Positions 42,450 to 49,636 of a DNA stretch of 64,000 nt are shown piece by piece (positions within the stretch are counted from its first letter, which is position 1; every line of letters starts with the position of its first letter). The notes under the pieces were generated by a model, which made no database searches, was not told the DNA's origin, and was given only the letters and a program-made list of their open reading frames with translations. Both the position numbers and the translations under genes were made by a program. Source of the DNA: Enterococcus_C asini_A (lineage in GTDB: Bacteria > Bacillota > Bacilli > Lactobacillales > Enterococcaceae); assembly GCF_031928785.1 (NCBI RefSeq), contig NZ_JARQAL010000005.1, one strand, 5' to 3'.

Positions 42450-43823
42450 CTAGGTAGTGTGGGGCTTATTTGTTTCAGTGAGATAATAGTATTTTCCTTG
42501 GTCGTCTACTAGTATTCGAGTTTCACTATCGAAAGCCGCTTGAATGAGTGGTATGTTGGAAGTCCTTGGCCGTTCCTCAACTAATTTTTGGATAGGATCC
42601 GCTAGTTCTTTTTGGATTTTTGAATCAGAAAGATTAAAATTCAAACCATAGTCCAAACGTTCATCTAAAGAAGAAGCCAAGCTACTTGCAAAGGCTTGTA
42701 ATTTTTTGTCTAACTTGATGGGTTCTATTTTTTTGCCAAAGGGAAGAGTGGTTGTAATTCCTACCTCTGTGATTATCCCCTCTTTGTTCATTTTTCTAGT
42801 TTCTGGATTTCGTTCTGTTAATTTGAATTCCTGGTTTACTTTTTCGGAATACTCTTTCATTCGATCCTTAATTTTTTTAAAACGAGTTTTGTGTGTGGTT
42901 AATAGGCTTTCAGTATAATTTTGTGAAAGATGACCTAGGCCAAAGATATACTCCAGTTCTGATGCGATATTCAATAAGTTGAGACTAGAGCAACCTACAA
43001 ATTGCCATTCCTGTAAGTCTTTCACCCGCATCATTTCTTTTTCGATGCTTTCGAGTGGGGTATCAAGTAGTGTGTTGATTCTGTTATGGGCTTGATTGCT
43101 TAATTTGGCCGTTTTACTCTTAAGGTGATCTATTTTTTCTAATGTGTTGTTACGAATCGTTTCGTCCTTAAGCAACATTTCTTGGTGATCGGCAATTATT
43201 TGTAAATCATCACTTATTGTCTGCAAACTTGCTAAAATGTCACTTTTCATCATGTCTTTTATTGAGGCCATTGAATTACTTAATGTAGTTAGCTCATCGC
43301 TGATTTCTGACATATAGTATTGTCCGACAACAAAAGATGCTACTTGTATAGAAGCGTTCACGGTTTTTGCGACTTTTGCACTTTTAGACATAGTTGTCAT
43401 TACTTGGGTTTCTTTCAATACAACTTGGCCGCCACCGACACCGCCATTTGTTGCTTTAATGCCCCCTGTGAATGCTTCAGGTACTTCTTTTGATGAAAAT
43501 AGTTTATTTTTTGAGATATTTGTTACGCCAGTTATAACTCCTTGAGAATTTTTTTCTTTCTCTAAACCTACCATGAATTTATCACCATATTTGGTTGTGG
43601 CTTTGATCCCTTTTTCAAGAGTCTTTGCGATGGCTATGTTATTAAGGCCACTAAAAATATCACTTAATCCTTGTTGAAGCTGAATTTTATTATCATTAAG
43701 AAAAGTAATCAGCAAATCTTTTTGTTCCTTTTCTTGGAGTTGAAAACTTTGTAATGTTTTATTTTTAAGCTCAGCTATGATCTTTGAATCAGTTATGGGT
43801 ACTAATTCATAATGATGATCCAT
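42450..43823 (-). CDS. Unrecognised 457-residue helical/coiled-coil protein
   Basis: I do not recognise a family. The N-terminus is charged and helical (~1-75). A glycine-rich stretch (TGGIKATNGGVGGGQVVL, ~118-135) precedes one moderately hydrophobic segment, ASIQVASFVVGQYYMSEI (~157-174). Heptad-rich helices then run to about 350 (ISDELTTLSNSMASIKDMM and onward), and the C-terminus is a mixed region with a YYYLTE strand. There is no signal peptide and one or two cysteines only. The gene looks low in GC and stands alone between convergent and divergent neighbours. AGAAGGTGAG precedes the ATG. Context gives no function. Confidence 0.8.
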   Translation of the reverse strand: MDHHYELVPITDSKIIAELKNKTLQSFQLQEKEQKDLLITFLNDNKIQLQQGLSDIFSGLNNIAIAKTLEKGIKATTKYGDKFMVGLEKEKNSQGVITGVTNISKNKLFSSKEVPEAFTGGIKATNGGVGGGQVVLKETQVMTTMSKSAKVAKTVNASIQVASFVVGQYYMSEISDELTTLSNSMASIKDMMKSDILASLQTISDDLQIIADHQEMLLKDETIRNNTLEKIDHLKSKTAKLSNQAHNRINTLLDTPLESIEKEMMRVKDLQEWQFVGCSSLNLLNIASELEYIFGLGHLSQNYTESLLTTHKTRFKKIKDRMKEYSEKVNQEFKLTERNPETRKMNKEGIITEVGITTTLPFGKKIEPIKLDKKLQAFASSLASSLDERLDYGLNFNLSDSKIQKELADPIQKLVEERPRTSNIPLIQAAFDSETRILVDDQGKYYYLTETNKPHTT

Positions 43824-43945
43824 AAATAACTCACCTTCTAATAATAATTTGCTTCATTATCGCATCTAAGAGACACTGATACAACTATTGCTTGTAAAAA
43901 AAGATTCTGGGGTACTCTGTCATTTAGAAGACCGCTTAAAAGGTA

Positions 43946-43999
43946 TCAACTACTTTTCAATACAAAGTAGTTGACGTCTTAGCTACTCTGTAATATTAT
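43946..43999 (+). promoter_or_regulatory. padR promoter with overlapping inverted repeat
   Basis: TTGACG (43971-43976), 17 bases and TATTAT (43994-43999) form a good promoter. A perfect inverted repeat, TCAACTACTTT (43946-43956) and AAAGTAGTTGA (43964-43974), overlaps the -35, as expected for an autorepressor site. Confidence 0.68.
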
Positions 44000-44078
44000 G
44001 TACCTGTCAGTAAGAGGATGCGAGAGTTTTAATTTGTAGTGTCTAATCTACTAAGTAATACAATATAGAGGTGGGAAA

Positions 44079-44399
44079 ATGAAAGATTTAACGGAAATGC
44101 TGAAGGGAATTTTGGAAGGGGTTATTTTAGAAGTTATTAGCCGAGGTGAAACCTATGGCTATGAGATCACTAAGACCTTACAGGATTTAGGCTTTGATGA
44201 AATCGTGGAAGGTACGGTTTATACTATTTTGATTCGTTTAGAAAAAAAGGAATTAGTGAACATTGTCAAACGGAAAAGCGAGATTGGCCCTATGCGAAAA
44301 TTTTATAGTTTAAACGAAGCAGGAAAAAAAGAACTAGCCTATTTTTGGGAGAAGTGGGGCTTTATCACAGAGCGATTAGCACGATTAAAGGAGCAATAA
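44079..44399 (+). CDS. PadR-family transcriptional repressor
   Basis: 106 residues, the size of the short PadR-s2 type (LmrR/LadR-like). ILEGVILEVISRGETYGYEITKTLQDLGFDEIVEGTVYTILIRLEKKELV is the winged helix, with RKFYSLNEAGKKELA in the wing and dimer helix. These repressors usually sense lipophilic compounds and control efflux pumps. It starts behind GAGGTGGG, and its stop is one base before the DUF1048 gene, so the three genes are one operon. No transporter is adjacent. Confidence 0.92.
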   Translation: MKDLTEMLKGILEGVILEVISRGETYGYEITKTLQDLGFDEIVEGTVYTILIRLEKKELVNIVKRKSEIGPMRKFYSLNEAGKKELAYFWEKWGFITERLARLKEQ

Positions 44400-44400
44400 G

Positions 44401-44775
44401 ATGATAAAACGAGAATATTGGGACTTAAAATATTTGAAACAAACTAAAGAAAAATACAAGGAAGAATTGCAACGGGTAGAAAAGTTGCCGGCAGATTATC
44501 AAAGTGTCTTTCATGAGGTATCTGAGTACTTAACGGCCACTTATGGAGGCTTTGATGGGTTGGATTTAATGGAAGTTCAGTATCAGCTCATTGATTTATT
44601 AGAGGAAGCATCCGCCCAAGGGATAACTGCTGAAGCATTTGTGGGAGCAGATGTGACTGAATTTGCCAAAGACTTTGGTAAAGCTGTAGAACTACCGAAT
44701 TGGATGGATCATTACTTAGATAAGCGTCAGCAAAAAATCAACAAACGGATTCAACGAAAGTTAGGAGGCCAGTGA
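44401..44775 (+). CDS. DUF1048-family protein
   Basis: 124 residues, helical and charged: WDLKYLKQTKEKYKEELQRVEKLPADYQSVFHEVSEYL, then DLMEVQYQLIDLLEEASAQGITAEAFVGADVTEFAKDF. This is the DUF1048 (LftS-like) pattern. LftS is linked genetically to a PadR repressor and a drug transporter in Listeria; its biochemistry is unknown. No membrane segment. It is the first of two paralogues placed head to tail. Its stop is just before the next start. Confidence 0.85.
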   Translation: MIKREYWDLKYLKQTKEKYKEELQRVEKLPADYQSVFHEVSEYLTATYGGFDGLDLMEVQYQLIDLLEEASAQGITAEAFVGADVTEFAKDFGKAVELPNWMDHYLDKRQQKINKRIQRKLGGQ

Positions 44776-44776
44776 A

Positions 44777-45142
44777 TTGAAACCCATTAAAAAGCTAGAA
44801 AAGATGGTTCAAGATAAAAAAGAGTGGCGGGCTCAGATGAAGCGAGTCAAAAAAATGCCCAAGGATTATCAAATTGTTTACAAAGAAGTAGAGAGATACT
44901 TATTTAGTTTTGCGGCAGGCACAGGGATGGATACTCTGGCAGGAATTTATCAACTGGTGGATTTTTTGGAAGAAGGAGCGACCAATCAGATTCCGGTCTT
45001 GGATTATGTGGGAACAGATGTGGGTCAGTTTGCGGAAAATTACCGGCAATCCTTAGCCACAAAATCCTGGGTGGAAGAGGTAAAGCAGAAAACTCAGAAG
45101 AATGTGGATCGTAAATTAAAGGGTTTGAAAGAAGAAAACTAG
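44777..45142 (+). CDS. DUF1048-family protein, second copy
   Basis: 121 residues with the same scaffold as the previous gene: KEWRAQMKRVKKMPKDYQIVYKEVERYLFSF, then LAGIYQLVDFLEEGATNQIPVLDYVGTDVGQFAENY. TTG start behind GGAGGCC. The two copies probably arose by duplication and have diverged, since only the helix positions and the YVGTDV/FVGADV motif remain close. They could form a heterodimer, which is an inference. Confidence 0.83.
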   Translation: MKPIKKLEKMVQDKKEWRAQMKRVKKMPKDYQIVYKEVERYLFSFAAGTGMDTLAGIYQLVDFLEEGATNQIPVLDYVGTDVGQFAENYRQSLATKSWVEEVKQKTQKNVDRKLKGLKEEN

Positions 45143-45279
45143 GATAACGCCAATCATTGAAGTTGAATATGTACAAAAGACAGATCGAGAAATGTCTGTT
45201 TTAAAGCTGGGGATTTTCAAGAGCCTCGGACTCAATATTTGCCACACTAGTTTTCGATGTGGTAGCCAATTAGTATTAT

Positions 45280-45328
45280 AAAAAAGCAAAATCTACCGCG
45301 GGAGAATAATGGGAGATTTTGCTTTTTT
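45280..45328. terminator. Terminator of the padR operon
   Basis: Fifteen-base arms AAAAAAGCAAAATCT and its complement around a 19-base loop. A smaller GCCACA/TGTGG stem lies upstream at 45241-45262. Confidence 0.82.
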
Positions 45329-45384
45329 GTTAGTCTTTTGGACTAGCTTAGAAGATGATTGCTGTTAAGATTTACTAGGTTTGT

Positions 45385-46344
45385 CTACGATCTGGTTTGT
45401 TGTGCATAAAAATCAGCTTTGATTTCAATAAAGGTTTCAAAAAGTTGTAGAAACTGAAAGAGTCGTGCCCGATTTTCAAATTCTTCGCGACTTTGAGGCA
45501 GTTCCATGGTGCGGTAAGAATCATAGACTTCAGCGATTTTGTTTAAGTTTTCTTGCCCGTCGTTTTCTTCAGCCAAATGATCGGCAGTGTACAATAAAAC
45601 ATCTCGAATTTGTTTGGACTGTAAGAGTTCGATGGTGGTTTTTTCCAAGAGTTCAATCATATCTTTTAAGAAATTAGACTGGAGCCGGCGCATATTGAAG
45701 TAATCCAAGTAATAGCTGTCTTTAGCTAGCCAACGATTTTCCATTTGAATCTGGGCTTCTTGGCTGCTTTCTTGAATAAACTTGCGGATATTTTGGCAAT
45801 TGGTCAATAGCTGGGTTTCTTTTTCGGGGTCTTCTAAAGAGTCCGCCATTTCTTCTAAGACTTTTTTAAAGAGTGTTTCAATGATTAGTTGATTTTCCTT
45901 AATCTTCTTTTCTCGGTCGGGCATGTACAGGTTAAATAATAAAGCAAAGCCGACACCGAGAATCATTAAGGCAAATTCATTGGCGATGATTTGCCAAGAG
46001 AGGTCTTGTTCAATTAAGTAGTGCGTGACTAAAACGGAACTGACCGAAATGCCTTCTGAAAGCTTAAAGTAGACGGTGGCGGGGATGAATAAGAGCAGGT
46101 AAACGCCGAAAGCCCAAGCGTTAAAGCCGATGAAAGTGAAGCAGAGATAGGCGATGGCAGTAGCCAAAGCCAATGAAGCCAAACGAGAAAGTCCGGTTAT
46201 AAGGGAGGAACGCTTACTATTGGTGACGCTTAATAAAGCGATGATTCCCGCTGCTGTAGGGTAGAGTAAATGAAATGCCTCAGCTAAAAGCAAGGCCAAA
46301 GTGGCGCTTAGGGCAGTTTTGATAGTTCGTAATCCAATTCGCAT
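45385..46344 (-). CDS. Aromatic acid exporter family (ArAE/FUSC-like) membrane protein
   Basis: 319 residues. The first half has five or six spans in the ArAE pattern: IGLRTIKTALSATLALLLAEAFHL, PTAAGIIALLSVTNSKRSSLITGLSR and VSSVLVTHYLIEQDLS. The second half is a soluble helical DUF939-type C-terminal domain (DREKKIKENQLIIETLFKKVLEEMADSLEDPEKE). Family members are thought to export aromatic acids, but substrates in Firmicutes are unknown. Minus strand, with GGAGGATC upstream. It is divergent from the Msr-type ABC-F gene, with 340 bases between them. Confidence 0.85.
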   Translation of the reverse strand: MRIGLRTIKTALSATLALLLAEAFHLLYPTAAGIIALLSVTNSKRSSLITGLSRLASLALATAIAYLCFTFIGFNAWAFGVYLLLFIPATVYFKLSEGISVSSVLVTHYLIEQDLSWQIIANEFALMILGVGFALLFNLYMPDREKKIKENQLIIETLFKKVLEEMADSLEDPEKETQLLTNCQNIRKFIQESSQEAQIQMENRWLAKDSYYLDYFNMRRLQSNFLKDMIELLEKTTIELLQSKQIRDVLLYTADHLAEENDGQENLNKIAEVYDSYRTMELPQSREEFENRARLFQFLQLFETFIEIKADFYAQQTRS

Positions 46345-46440
46345 ACCGATCCTCCTTGTTTACAGATTATGGTAAGCTTATCATGTTCTTCGGTCTTTGA
46401 GTATCAAAAAGCAAACTCGTGGGCATCCGCCAGTTGAAAC

Positions 46441-46470
46441 TTGTTTTAAAAAACTGCTTCATGTTATACT
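46441..46470 (+). promoter_or_regulatory. Promoter of the ABC-F leader transcript
   Basis: TTGTTT (46441-46446), an 18-base spacer and TATACT (46465-46470) with an extended TGt element just upstream. Transcription should begin near 46477, right before the leader peptide's ribosome site. Confidence 0.7.
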
Positions 46471-46500
46471 TTAACAAATCCATCGAGGAGGGAAAAGAGC

Positions 46501-46545
46501 ATGACAGCATCCATGAGATTGCGTTACAACCTTTTGAATCGTTAA
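46501..46545 (+). CDS. Leader peptide MTASMRLRYNLLNR, ErmDL-like
   Basis: Fourteen codons plus TAA, preceded by GAGGAGG 8 bases from the ATG. The peptide is very like the ErmD leader MTHSMRLRFPTLNQ: same length, same MRLR (the macrolide-dependent stalling motif), same LN near the end. It is too short for standard gene finders. It sits between a promoter and two terminator-like hairpins in front of an Msr-type ABC-F gene, so stalling of the ribosome on it should allow readthrough or changed folding in the presence of drug. Function is inferred from motif and position. Confidence 0.82.
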   Translation: MTASMRLRYNLLNR

Positions 46546-46582
46546 TTGAATACTATTCAAAAGTCTAGGTAAACTCAATTTC

Positions 46583-46605
46583 AAGGGCGAAGTCTGTCCT
46601 TTTTT
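46583..46605 (+). terminator. First attenuator terminator in the ABC-F leader
   Basis: AAGGGC and GTCCTT arms (one G.U pair) around a 7-base loop with a run of six T residues (46600-46605). It lies 37 bases after the leader peptide stop. Confidence 0.6.
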
Positions 46606-46621
46606 CTAATTCGCGAAATGT

Positions 46622-46649
46622 GGGGGTAGCTATTGGCTATGCCTTTTTT
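46622..46649 (+). terminator. Second attenuator hairpin in the ABC-F leader
   Basis: GGGGTAGC and GCTATGCC can pair with one bulge and are followed by seven T residues. It lies 43 bases before the gene's start codon. Confidence 0.5.
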
Positions 46650-46691
46650 TGCGGCTTGTCCTTTGCCTAGAACAGGAAAGGAAGCTTGCTG

Positions 46692-48155
46692 ATGGAACTA
46701 GCAGTCAAATTAAAAAATATCAAAAAAAGTTACGGAATAAAAGATGTCTTACACATTGAAGAACTTACAGTGTATCAAAATGAGCGCATTGGCATCGTAG
46801 GAAGCAATGGTTCAGGAAAGTCTACTTTGTTGCGCTTGCTAAAGGGAGAAATCCAGTCGGACAGTGGCCAAGTGCAACGAGAAATTGATTTTTTATACTA
46901 TCCTCAAATTCCCCAAGATGGGCTAATTACCCCAGCAAAAAAAGAGCTGGATGAAGAATTAATCAGTCGTTTTGGCTTAACCAAAAATACCCCCGGTTTA
47001 AGCGGTGGGGAGCAGGCGAAGTTTCGTTTGGCGGAGCTTTTGTCTGGCTATGAAATGGGGTTATTATTAGATGAGCCCACCACTCATTTAGATACCACAG
47101 GAATTCAGTTACTAGTGGAAGAGTTGCGCTATTATTATGGCACGTTGCTTTTTGTTAGCCATGATCGGACTTTCTTAAACGAACTGGCGACTAAAATTTG
47201 GGAAGTCCAAGATGGTCAAGTGACGGTTTATTCAGGAAACTATGATGCGTATCAAGAACAAAAAGCGTTGCAAGAAGCGGTCACAAATAAGGCCCAAGAC
47301 CAATATCAAAAAGAAAAACAACGCTTGGAGGCGGCGGTTGCTACCAAAAAAGCGCAAGCGGAAAAAAGCCGACAACTTTCGGCAAAAAAACGTCAAAAAA
47401 ATATTCGCCCAGACCGTTTGTCTTCTTCTAAGCAAAAAGATACGGTGGAAAAAAATCTTCAAAAAACTGCCAAAGCCTTGGCGAGTCGTTTAGAGCAATT
47501 GGAAGCACCAGAATCTTCTCAACGACTGCAAAAAATCAAGTTTCCTCCTAGCAAAACAGTGGCACTACACAATAAATATCCTTTTATAGGCACCAACTTT
47601 ACGTTGAAACGAGAGAAAATTTTGCTAGAACAAGTTGATTTTCAGTTTGCTCTTGGAGAGAAAATTGCCATTGTAGGAGCCAATGGCGTGGGAAAAAGTA
47701 GCTTTTTAAATGCTATACTTGAAAACAACGAACACGTAATTCGTTCCCCTAAAGTAGTCTGCTCTATTTATCAGCAATTGGCTTATCAATTACAAGGTCC
47801 AGAGTCGGTGCTTCATTATTTAATGAAACAAACGGAATATCCGGAAAAGCTGGTGCGAAGTATCTTGCACAATCTAGGATTTAGCCCGGGGGAGGTTCAC
47901 AAGCCTTTAACAGTCTTAAGTGGCGGAGAAGCCACCCGAGTAGAATTAGCCTCAGTTTTTGTGCGACCAGCCAATGTCTTACTCTTAGATGAACCCACAA
48001 ATTTCATTGATCTGGCTACGATTGAAGCTTTGGAAAACTTGATTCAAGCTTATCCGGGGACGGTCTTGTTTACTTCCCATGACCAAGCTTTTGTGGACAA
48101 AGTGGCAACCCAAGTTTATCAAATTTGTGAGCGTCAGTTAGTTCGCATTCGGTAA
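46692..48155 (+). CDS. Msr-type ABC-F ribosomal protection protein
   Basis: 487 residues with two ABC domains and no membrane part. Walker A sites are GSNGSGKSTLLRLL (~35) and GANGVGKSSFLNAI (~330); signatures are LSGGEQAKFRLAELLSG and LSGGEATRVELASVF; Walker B sites are LLLDEPTTHLD and LLLDEPTNFID. The long basic linker has IRPDRLSSSKQKDTVEK and HNKYPF, which resemble the MsrA linker (APDRLSASKEKGTVEK). Such proteins bind the E site and release macrolides/streptogramin B. The ATG at 46692 has AAAGGAAG 7 bases upstream; the TTG at 46686 is less likely. Regulation by the upstream leader is predicted. Confidence 0.88.
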   Translation: MELAVKLKNIKKSYGIKDVLHIEELTVYQNERIGIVGSNGSGKSTLLRLLKGEIQSDSGQVQREIDFLYYPQIPQDGLITPAKKELDEELISRFGLTKNTPGLSGGEQAKFRLAELLSGYEMGLLLDEPTTHLDTTGIQLLVEELRYYYGTLLFVSHDRTFLNELATKIWEVQDGQVTVYSGNYDAYQEQKALQEAVTNKAQDQYQKEKQRLEAAVATKKAQAEKSRQLSAKKRQKNIRPDRLSSSKQKDTVEKNLQKTAKALASRLEQLEAPESSQRLQKIKFPPSKTVALHNKYPFIGTNFTLKREKILLEQVDFQFALGEKIAIVGANGVGKSSFLNAILENNEHVIRSPKVVCSIYQQLAYQLQGPESVLHYLMKQTEYPEKLVRSILHNLGFSPGEVHKPLTVLSGGEATRVELASVFVRPANVLLLDEPTNFIDLATIEALENLIQAYPGTVLFTSHDQAFVDKVATQVYQICERQLVRIR

Positions 48156-48231
48156 AGAAAAGTTGTAGTGAAAGTTGCTTCTTTAAAAAAGATGTGCTAT
48201 GAATACAAAGATGAAAAAAGGCGGTGGAAGA

Positions 48232-48360
48232 ATGAACGCAAAAGAAAAGATGCAAGCCCTAATTGAAAAGAAACAAGGTGGCGGCAAGTCCCAACAAAAG
48301 GATACCCCTAAAAATGATCGTCGCAATATGCGCAAAGGGCCACACATCTATCAAAAATAA
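48232..48360 (+). CDS. Small basic protein of 42 residues
   Basis: The frame reads MNAKEKMQALIEKKQGGGKS and ends RRNMRKGPHIYQK. It is lysine-rich with no membrane segment. AAAAAGGCGGTGG lies 5-15 bases upstream of the ATG at 48232, and a terminator follows 10 bases after the stop. An in-frame ATG at 48199 is possible but has no ribosome site. The composition suggests RNA or ribosome binding, but this is a guess. The name is unknown to me. Confidence 0.65.
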   Translation: MNAKEKMQALIEKKQGGGKSQQKDTPKNDRRNMRKGPHIYQK

Positions 48361-48369
48361 GTCAGTAGT

Positions 48370-48403
48370 AGACAACCTGGAAAAGAGTTCGGGTTGTCTT
48401 TTT
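48370..48403 (+). terminator. Terminator after the small basic protein
   Basis: AGACAACC and GGTTGTCT arms around a 14-base loop, ending in T residues. It supports the reality of the small gene. Confidence 0.8.
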
Positions 48404-48499
48404 GGTTCTTGTACATTTTTCAACAAGCAGAAAACTCGATTGTCCAACCATTGCCTTTTATACTGAAGATTATCGAAAACAGTAAAGGATGAGCAAGCC

Positions 48500-49459
48500 G
48501 TGGACTATCAAGTATTACTTTTTTATAACTATACTCCAATCGAAAATCCGGAAACTTTTGCAAAGGAGCACTTGGCTTTTTGTCGCTCTTTGAATTTAAA
48601 AGGGCGGATTTTAGTGGCGGGAGAAGGGATTAATGGGACATTATCTGGTGAAAAAGCGGAAACTAAAGTTTATATGGAAACCATGCTAGCAGATACCCGC
48701 TTTCAAGATACCCAATTTAAGATTGATGAGACACAAGAACACGCCTTTAAAAAGCTTTTTGTGCGCCCGCGAAAAGAATTGGTAGCGTTAAACCTTGAAG
48801 AAGATATCAATCCTCGTAAGCTTACGGGGACTTATCTTTCGCCCTCAGAGTTTCGTGAGCGCTTGTTTGAAGAAGATACGGTGGTAGTAGATGCTAGAAA
48901 TGATTACGAGTACGATTTAGGTCATTTTAAAGGAGCGATACGACCTGTGATTCACAATTTTCGCGAGTTGCCAAATTGGGTAGCCGAAAACAAAGAGTTA
49001 TTGGCTGGTAAGAAAATTGTCACTTATTGTACCGGGGGCATTCGTTGTGAGAAATTCTCTGGCTGGTTGTTACAAGAAGGCTTTGAAGACGTAGCCCAAC
49101 TTCAAGGTGGCATTGCCACTTATGGCAAAGCTCCAGAAACCAAAGGAGAATTTTGGGAAGGGGCCATGTATGTCTTTGACGAACGGATTGCAGTAGAGAT
49201 TAACCAAGTGAACAAAACCATCATCGGTAAAGACTGGTTTGACCACACCCCTTGTGAGCGCTATGTGAACTGTGGCAATCCAGAGTGCAACCGCCAAATT
49301 TTGTGCTCTGAAGCCAATCAAGAAAAATACCTAGGAGGCTGTTCGGCAGCTTGTCGCCAAAGTGATCACAATCGCTATATCAAAGAGCGCGGTTGGTCTA
49401 CAGAAGAAGTGGCTAAACGGTTGGCTGCAATCGGTGAGGTGGTTATCGAAAAGAGCTAA
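48500..49459 (+). CDS. trhO: tRNA uridine-34 hydroxylase (rhodanese-family TrhO)
   Basis: 319 residues. N-terminal YceA-type domain (VLLFYNYTPIENPETFAKEHLAFCRSLNLKGRILVAGEGINGTLSG), central rhodanese domain with active loop YCTGGIRCEKFSGWL (~residue 175), and a C-terminal zinc-like region with CERYVNCGNPECNRQILC and CSAACRQS. TrhO makes 5-hydroxyuridine at tRNA position 34 using O2. GTG start behind AAAGGATGAG. Monocistronic. Confidence 0.93.
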   Translation: MDYQVLLFYNYTPIENPETFAKEHLAFCRSLNLKGRILVAGEGINGTLSGEKAETKVYMETMLADTRFQDTQFKIDETQEHAFKKLFVRPRKELVALNLEEDINPRKLTGTYLSPSEFRERLFEEDTVVVDARNDYEYDLGHFKGAIRPVIHNFRELPNWVAENKELLAGKKIVTYCTGGIRCEKFSGWLLQEGFEDVAQLQGGIATYGKAPETKGEFWEGAMYVFDERIAVEINQVNKTIIGKDWFDHTPCERYVNCGNPECNRQILCSEANQEKYLGGCSAACRQSDHNRYIKERGWSTEEVAKRLAAIGEVVIEKS

Positions 49460-49475
49460 ACGATTGGGTTCTTAC

Positions 49476-49507
49476 AAGACACGGCTATTAAAGGTCGTGT
49501 CTTTTTT
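49476..49507 (+). terminator. Terminator of trhO
   Basis: AAGACACG and CGTGTCTT arms with a 12-base loop and a T run. Confidence 0.82.
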
Positions 49508-49568
49508 GCGTTGACAATTTTTCTCCTCTAAATTTTGTTTTAACATTTTTTTGGAGAAATCTCAAAAC

Positions 49569-49610
49569 TTGATGGCAGTCAATTTCTTCTACTAAGTCCC
49601 TCGCTATACT
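49569..49610 (+). promoter_or_regulatory. FLP/FNR-type box and -10 of the P-type ATPase
   Basis: TTGATGGCAGTCAA (49569-49582) is one base from the FNR-type TTGAT-N4-ATCAA. TATACT (49605-49610) lies 36 bases after its start, so the box is centred near -41.5, the class II activator position. No -35 hexamer is present, as expected for an activator-dependent promoter. Confidence 0.75.
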
Positions 49611-49636
49611 AAGGATGTAGATGAGGAGGAGTTAAG

